A stretch of 64,000 nucleotides of DNA, taken from Heliocidaris erythrogramma (taxonomy: Eukaryota > Echinodermata > Echinoidea > Camarodonta > Echinometridae). This document shows, in pieces, positions 54,718 through 64,000 of the stretch. The DNA is taken from the NCBI GenBank assembly GCA_025617745.1, contig CM046871.1:33611579-33675578 (forward strand), in the 5' to 3' direction. The notes below the pieces were generated by a model. The model was not told the origin of the DNA, did no database searches, and was given only the letters and a program-made list of their open reading frames with translations. Every line of letters begins with the position of its first letter. The first letter of the stretch is position 1. The position numbers and the translations under genes were made by a program.

Positions 54718-55314
54718 AGGGAACGGTCCACCCTTTATGGTATAAAGTTGATTTGTAACAGATTAGTGAAAGTTTGAGCATACCAACAAGAAATATGAAA
54801 GTTGTAATCTATCAAACAAATTTGCAACTCCGTGATGTATCTTGTGAGCTCCTCTCCCATTTTCTCAGTACAGAAAATCTCATAAATTTTCATTTTCTAA
54901 GTTTTTGACAAAGGAATAGATTTGTTTTATACAGGTTTTTAATAAAAGCATATGAGCAATGATTATATCTAAGGTGCTGTATATATGATTTAATATTTTG
55001 TTTCTAAAAATGGAAATTTATGATAATTTTCTGTACAGGGCAAATGGGAGAGTGGCGGATGAAGGCAGGGGCGCCAAGGGCGTGTGCCCCCTTTAATTTC
55101 TATATCTTGTCATTTTTACCGTGGGAGGATACCCCCCTTCCACACCCCCCCCCCCCCCCATTTCAAATTCCTGGATCCGCCACTGGTCACGGAGTTGCCA
55201 ATTTGTGTTTGATTACAACTTTAAATATTCATAACTTTATTTCTTATCGTATTTTGCTCACCGACACGTTTATTCAATTTTTCTGATTCTTTTAAAATCA
55301 AGGTGGACTTCCCT
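54718..55314. mobile_element. TTAA-flanked MITE with a second element inserted
   Basis: The ends agggaacggtccacc and ggtggacttccct are inverse, with TTAA at 54714-54717 and 55315-55318. Interior words (caaaggaatagatttgtttt, aatgattatatctaaggtgc) match the element at 43083. The right part is broken by the element at about 55049-55185. Confidence 0.75.
55049..55185. mobile_element. Small element with agtggcggat ends nested in a MITE
   Basis: Left agtggcggatgaaggcaggg and right ctggatccgccact are inverted ends of the same general type as 44610 and 46452. The interior has a poly-C tract. Confidence 0.55.
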
Positions 55315-55318
55315 TTAA

Positions 55319-57107
55319 ATACATATTGACCTGGCTATCAGAGTGAACAAAATGCCACTTTACACATGATTTTTAATGGTATATTATGTTGCTGTTGAAA
55401 TTGCCTAAATGTACTTTATAAGCCCCACATATTTGAACTTTCTCCCCCCGCCCCCCTTGTCTCTCTTTCTCTTAATCTCTCTCCTCCTCCTTCTTTCTCC
55501 CTCTTTTTCATACCCCTCTTTGTTCCCTTTCTTGCTTCATCACCCTAACACATCCCTACTATTCAGTCAGACTTATTTTCTATATATGTATCCTTTCCTT
55601 TCATTTAATATTTAGTTTATAAACTTATATCTTATACAATTTCTGTCTGTTTACAGCAAAGATTGTGTGATCCAATATTTGCTCTATGCATTAATTTACT
55701 GTATCAAAGATATGATTTACAACTGTAGCTTAATAACTCCATACAATCCTTCAAGGAGACTTAGGTCTCCAAACTCATCTCTACTTGCTCTATCACAAAC
55801 TCATAATTCTTGAGGCGATCGATCGTTTCCATATGGCGGTCCATTCCTATAGATTAAACTGGGGTTACCTCGCTAGTCATAAGGACCACTATTCATAAGG
55901 ACCACTTATTCATAAAGACAGCTATTCATAACGCGTGACTAAATGAATAGCGGTTTTGTATGAATAACGGTCCTTCTATATAGTGAGCAAACCATAGACA
56001 AATTGCCTCGCTATTCATAAGGACCTCCATTTATAAGGACCACTATTCATAACTATTCATAAGGACCGCTATTCATAAAGCATTTTAAATAAATAGCAGT
56101 CTTTATGAATAGCGAGTGGACCCCATTAAACTCCCATTTGTAATCTATCCTCTCTCAGCAACTTTACAACTACACTCAAATCCTGGATATTTAGACAAGC
56201 TTTTTTGTAAATGTTACCTTCATCCCGTTTCTCATACTTTTCTTTATATTTTCTTTATATTTTCCATCTTCCTTTCACTGTGCCTTGAGCATCTACCCAT
56301 CATGGATACTGGCGCATTACAAGTGTGCATATTATCATTATTAAGATTTAGAGTTAAGCGTAGTGTTGTATCTAGGGTTTGAAGTTAGGAATTAGACTAA
56401 CAGTACACTTATCAACTGAACCTAGACCAATATTCCCTGTGCCGTACAATACACAGACAACACAAATATGACAATGACCACTTTATAGATACAAATCTAA
56501 TTTGCATAATTCAAAGGTAATCTAAAAAATACAATATTTGTCATAGAAATTTTAAACATCATTCTATACGAAACACAACATAGATTTTAATATATCAGTA
56601 CTTCATTTGTTAAATACACATACATGTACACTAAAACAGTGACACCTGCTTTAGTGAACACCTCAATAGAAAGAACAATTGTCTAGAAGGAACGCAATTT
56701 TTTGCCTTGCTAAGAGCTTCTTATTGAAACGTGTACTTGTTCATAAAGACCACTTGCTTATGAAGTCCTCACTCCTTCTCTCCATTGAGTGATGGGTTTC
56801 TAAATGTATTTCAAGGTGGCATAAACTAATTAGATCCTGAATTCCACAATTCTACAAAAAATTCAACTATCAAAGGAAATATTCTAAATAATTGAAAGAA
56901 AGACTAGTATAACATAATGAAGTGAGAAGTTGTATTTCAACCATCCACACTCTCAAACATAATTTTAAAGGTATTATATATCCGTCATGGCATATTTACA
57001 AAATATTAGCTACAAGATACATGTATGTTTACTTACATTGGTCAATAGAGGATCTCTTATGAGGCTTATATCAAGTATTTAAAGAAAAGTTAGCTAGTTA
57101 TACATCA
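55319..57107. other. Intergenic stretch with CT-rich tracts and repeated attcataaggacc words
   Basis: 55440-55560 is CT-rich. From about 55870 to 56115 the words attcataaggacc and its inverse recur many times, forming a degenerate palindromic repeat. 56638-56808 resembles the mariner-type MITE at 29254. No gene is recognised. Confidence 0.5.
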
Positions 57108-57262
57108 GGGCCCCGTCTTATAAAGAGTTGCGATTAATTGCAAATTAATGGCGGTCGATATTGATCGCAACTCTGTACTTGAAGAGATAAGAGACTTTAA
57201 ATTTGCGATTGACTAGACTAGCAATTAACTTGAATCAATCGTAACTCTTTAAGCCAGGGCCC
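57108..57262. mobile_element. Small palindromic MITE
   Basis: gggccccgtcttataaagag on the left pairs with ctctttaagccagggccc on the right. Inner words gagttgcgattaattgc and caatcgtaactc also pair. It abuts the next MITE. Confidence 0.72.
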
Positions 57263-57582
57263 TGTTTCATAAAGCTGTTCGTAAAGTTACGCACGACTTT
57301 ACAAACAACTTGAATATGAAGTGCCAGAGAGGATGCCCAAAGCTTTTCCTGATGTTTTAACAAAGTTTGACTGTATTTCCAATAACCTCAATTAAATTTT
57401 GGCAAAAAATACACTTTGCATTAAAAATGTTTGTTATAATAAAACTGTTAATCTACATCTGCACAGTTCAACTTTAGTTGATGCAGTTAAAAATGATTGA
57501 GCATCCCATTTGGCTTGTCATATTTAAGTCATTCGTAAAGTCGTGCGTAACTTTACGAACAGCTTTATGAAACACCCCCCAG
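57257..57582. mobile_element. Palindromic MITE with gggccctgtttcataaag ends
   Basis: gggccctgtttcataaagct and agctttatgaaacacccccc are inverse ends. The arms continue through cgtaaagttacgcacgac and gtcgtgcgtaactttacg. It shares its first bases with the neighbour at 57108-57262. Confidence 0.82.
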
Positions 57583-58891
57583 GAATATGAGTTTGTTTTA
57601 TCTTTAACCCATTGACAACTGAACCCTCCCATTTCCCCATTGCCTTTACACAGGAGCCATCCGGTTCCCGTAGGCAATGGGCTAAACGCATATCTCAAAC
57701 TAAACACATCATCACAGTGAATGAAATATAATATGATTTCTGTTAAGACAATTCGAAGAGATGTCATTATCTCCTTTCTTTTCTCCAGACAATGTCAAAG
57801 ATTAACAAAAACCTCTTTCTCCTCTGAAAATCAAATATATTAGAGAAGCAATATTGACTTCATGGTAATCTACTGGCTATGGTAGGTAAATGTTCAATTT
57901 CATGAAACAATAGACCAGTAAAACCATAAACATGTACATTGAGACTAGTATATTGGGGACTGGCTTTTCTAATATTTCTTATTTTATCATGTTAACAAAA
58001 ACAACTTAAAATAATTAAGTATGTTTTAAATCAGAAATAATAACAGTAAATAGATAATCATTGTGTTAATCTAAATATCTACCCTGTAAAACCATTCTCC
58101 ATCATATCAGTAAATGTTGATCACACAAATCTTACAAAGGTAGGATAAAGAAATTTGTGCTATTTCTCTTTCTCTACCTGATCAATGATGAATGGTTCCA
58201 AATGCCTAGAGGATATTATTTTCTTTTCAAACTGCATTCTTTGATGCATTCCAATGAATACAGGAGTCAATTATATGATGAACAGTCGAAACAAGATATG
58301 CCACACAAGTGAAAGAGTAATTATAAAAATAGTACATGGGTTTGTTAAAGGTTTAATATAATGATGACAAAATATACAAGGCACAAATTCTTGAAGACAA
58401 TGATAGCTTCCTCAAACTAAATGCTCTAACAGACAAAGTTATACATATTTGACAAAGACTGCCCTGAAACAATAATGAGGCACTCATTATAACGATACTC
58501 TGAACATTAAATGTATGTGTCCATTGCATTCACAATGTAAAATTACAATAACTCAAATTTAAACCACTTTTTGCCACTTTGGGGCACATTCAATCCAAAA
58601 CTGAGTGGTCTGCATTCAACTTGTCAACTCAACTGCATCACATAAACTCTATCTTCAACTACCCCATATAGTGTGAAAATATTAACATATAGAAACATAA
58701 CCTTTACTACCATTCAAAAACAATTGTTAGCGACCATAACATGACAGACGATTAATATATTGATTGATTGATTAACTCAATAATCAAGATTAACTCAATA
58801 ATCAAGATCAAAAGCACAATTTTTCCATAAAGCTGACATGAACATGAATATCCTCATTTTCTATGAAGATGAAACTCTGTAAACCTAGCTC
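57583..58891. other. Intergenic stretch downstream of GSR (probably includes its 3' UTR)
   Basis: It is AT-rich, with an 18-bp tandem duplication (attaactcaataatcaag, 58771-58806). I see no clear AATAAA on the minus strand, so the GSR transcript end is not placed. An ATTAAA near 58352 is a weak candidate. Confidence 0.5.
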
Positions 58892-63544
<4,653 letters not shown>

Positions 63545-63770
63545 CTGGACAAGAAGAGAAGAGAAAATGAAACAGGGAAAGAAGATATCATGTGGTGTTA
63601 CATGTACCTCAAATAACCAATCTTCAACCAAACACTTCACCTAACGCTATACCCAAACTAAAATTCAATCGCAATCCCGAACCTAACCTAAAACTCTATC
63701 CAAACCTCGGCCCTAACCCATTATCTTTGATGAAATAAAGCCTGGGGCAAACGTCACTTGAGCAAATATC

Positions 63771-63925
63771 AGGGCCCATTTTATAAAACTTTATAAAACT
63801 TTATTTTATAAACCCATTTCTATGACAAATTTACTCTCAGCCAATCAGATTCAAGGATTTCAGTAGCTTATAACAATTATTGTAACTTGTTTAATATCAA
63901 TAACAAGTTTTATGAAACGAGGCCC
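63771..63925. mobile_element. Small palindromic MITE of the gggccc...tttcataaa family
   Basis: agggcccattttataaaact and aagttttatgaaacgaggcc are inverse ends, with gccaatcagattcaaggatt inside. It is the inverse-oriented relative of the copies at 5118 and 62601. Confidence 0.75.
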
Positions 63926-64000
63926 AGATCACCAATCAGATGCAATGATTTCACTAGCTTATAAAAATAATTGTGACTTAATATTGATAATATACGTCTA

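Overview
This is animal nuclear DNA: AT-rich, with GT-AG introns and a dense load of small palindromic DNA transposons, tRNA-headed SINEs and microsatellites. The protein sequences and repeat style suggest a marine invertebrate deuterostome, most likely an echinoderm such as a sea urchin. That assignment is an inference; nothing in the window proves it.

Three genes can be supported. (1) A class VII unconventional myosin (MYO7A-like) fills the left half on the minus strand. I could place 29 coding exons (31746 down to 2292, 4326 nt, 1442 codons) with every splice phase consistent. They cover the complete motor, five IQ motifs, a charged helix, the first MyTH4 domain and the F1/F2 part of the first FERM domain. 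The remaining C-terminal part lies beyond base 1. (2) The C-terminal half of glutathione reductase (GSR) lies at the right end on the minus strand: six exons, 63544 down to the stop at 58892. Its N-terminal half lies beyond base 64000. (3) A 216-residue THAP-domain protein lies on the plus strand in three exons (50084-52598), with a polyadenylation signal at 52992.

The most interesting object is the setting of the THAP gene. It sits inside a 4174-bp interval (49895-54068) bounded by perfect 28-bp terminal inverted repeats. These are flanked by a perfect 8-bp direct duplication, CGCCCAAC, and there is a second, subterminal inverted-repeat pair further in. A THAP DNA-binding domain, 8-bp target duplications and subterminal inverted repeats are all features of the P-element superfamily. 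No transposase catalytic domain is visible, so this looks like a THAP-only, non-autonomous P-like element.

Region by region: 1-2070 is a higher-order tandem repeat in a myosin intron. 2292-31746 is the myosin gene, whose introns hold SINEs, nested transposons and several small tandem duplications that touch splice sites. 31747-46067 is noncoding and repeat-rich, and probably contains the distal myosin promoter. 46068-49620 is a ~190-bp tandem array split by a 2.2-kb insertion. 49895-54068 is the THAP transposon. 54077-58891 is intergenic and rich in MITEs and microsatellites. 58892-63544 is GSR. The three genes show no operon-like or pathway relationship: a motor protein, a redox enzyme and a transposon gene are simply neighbours.
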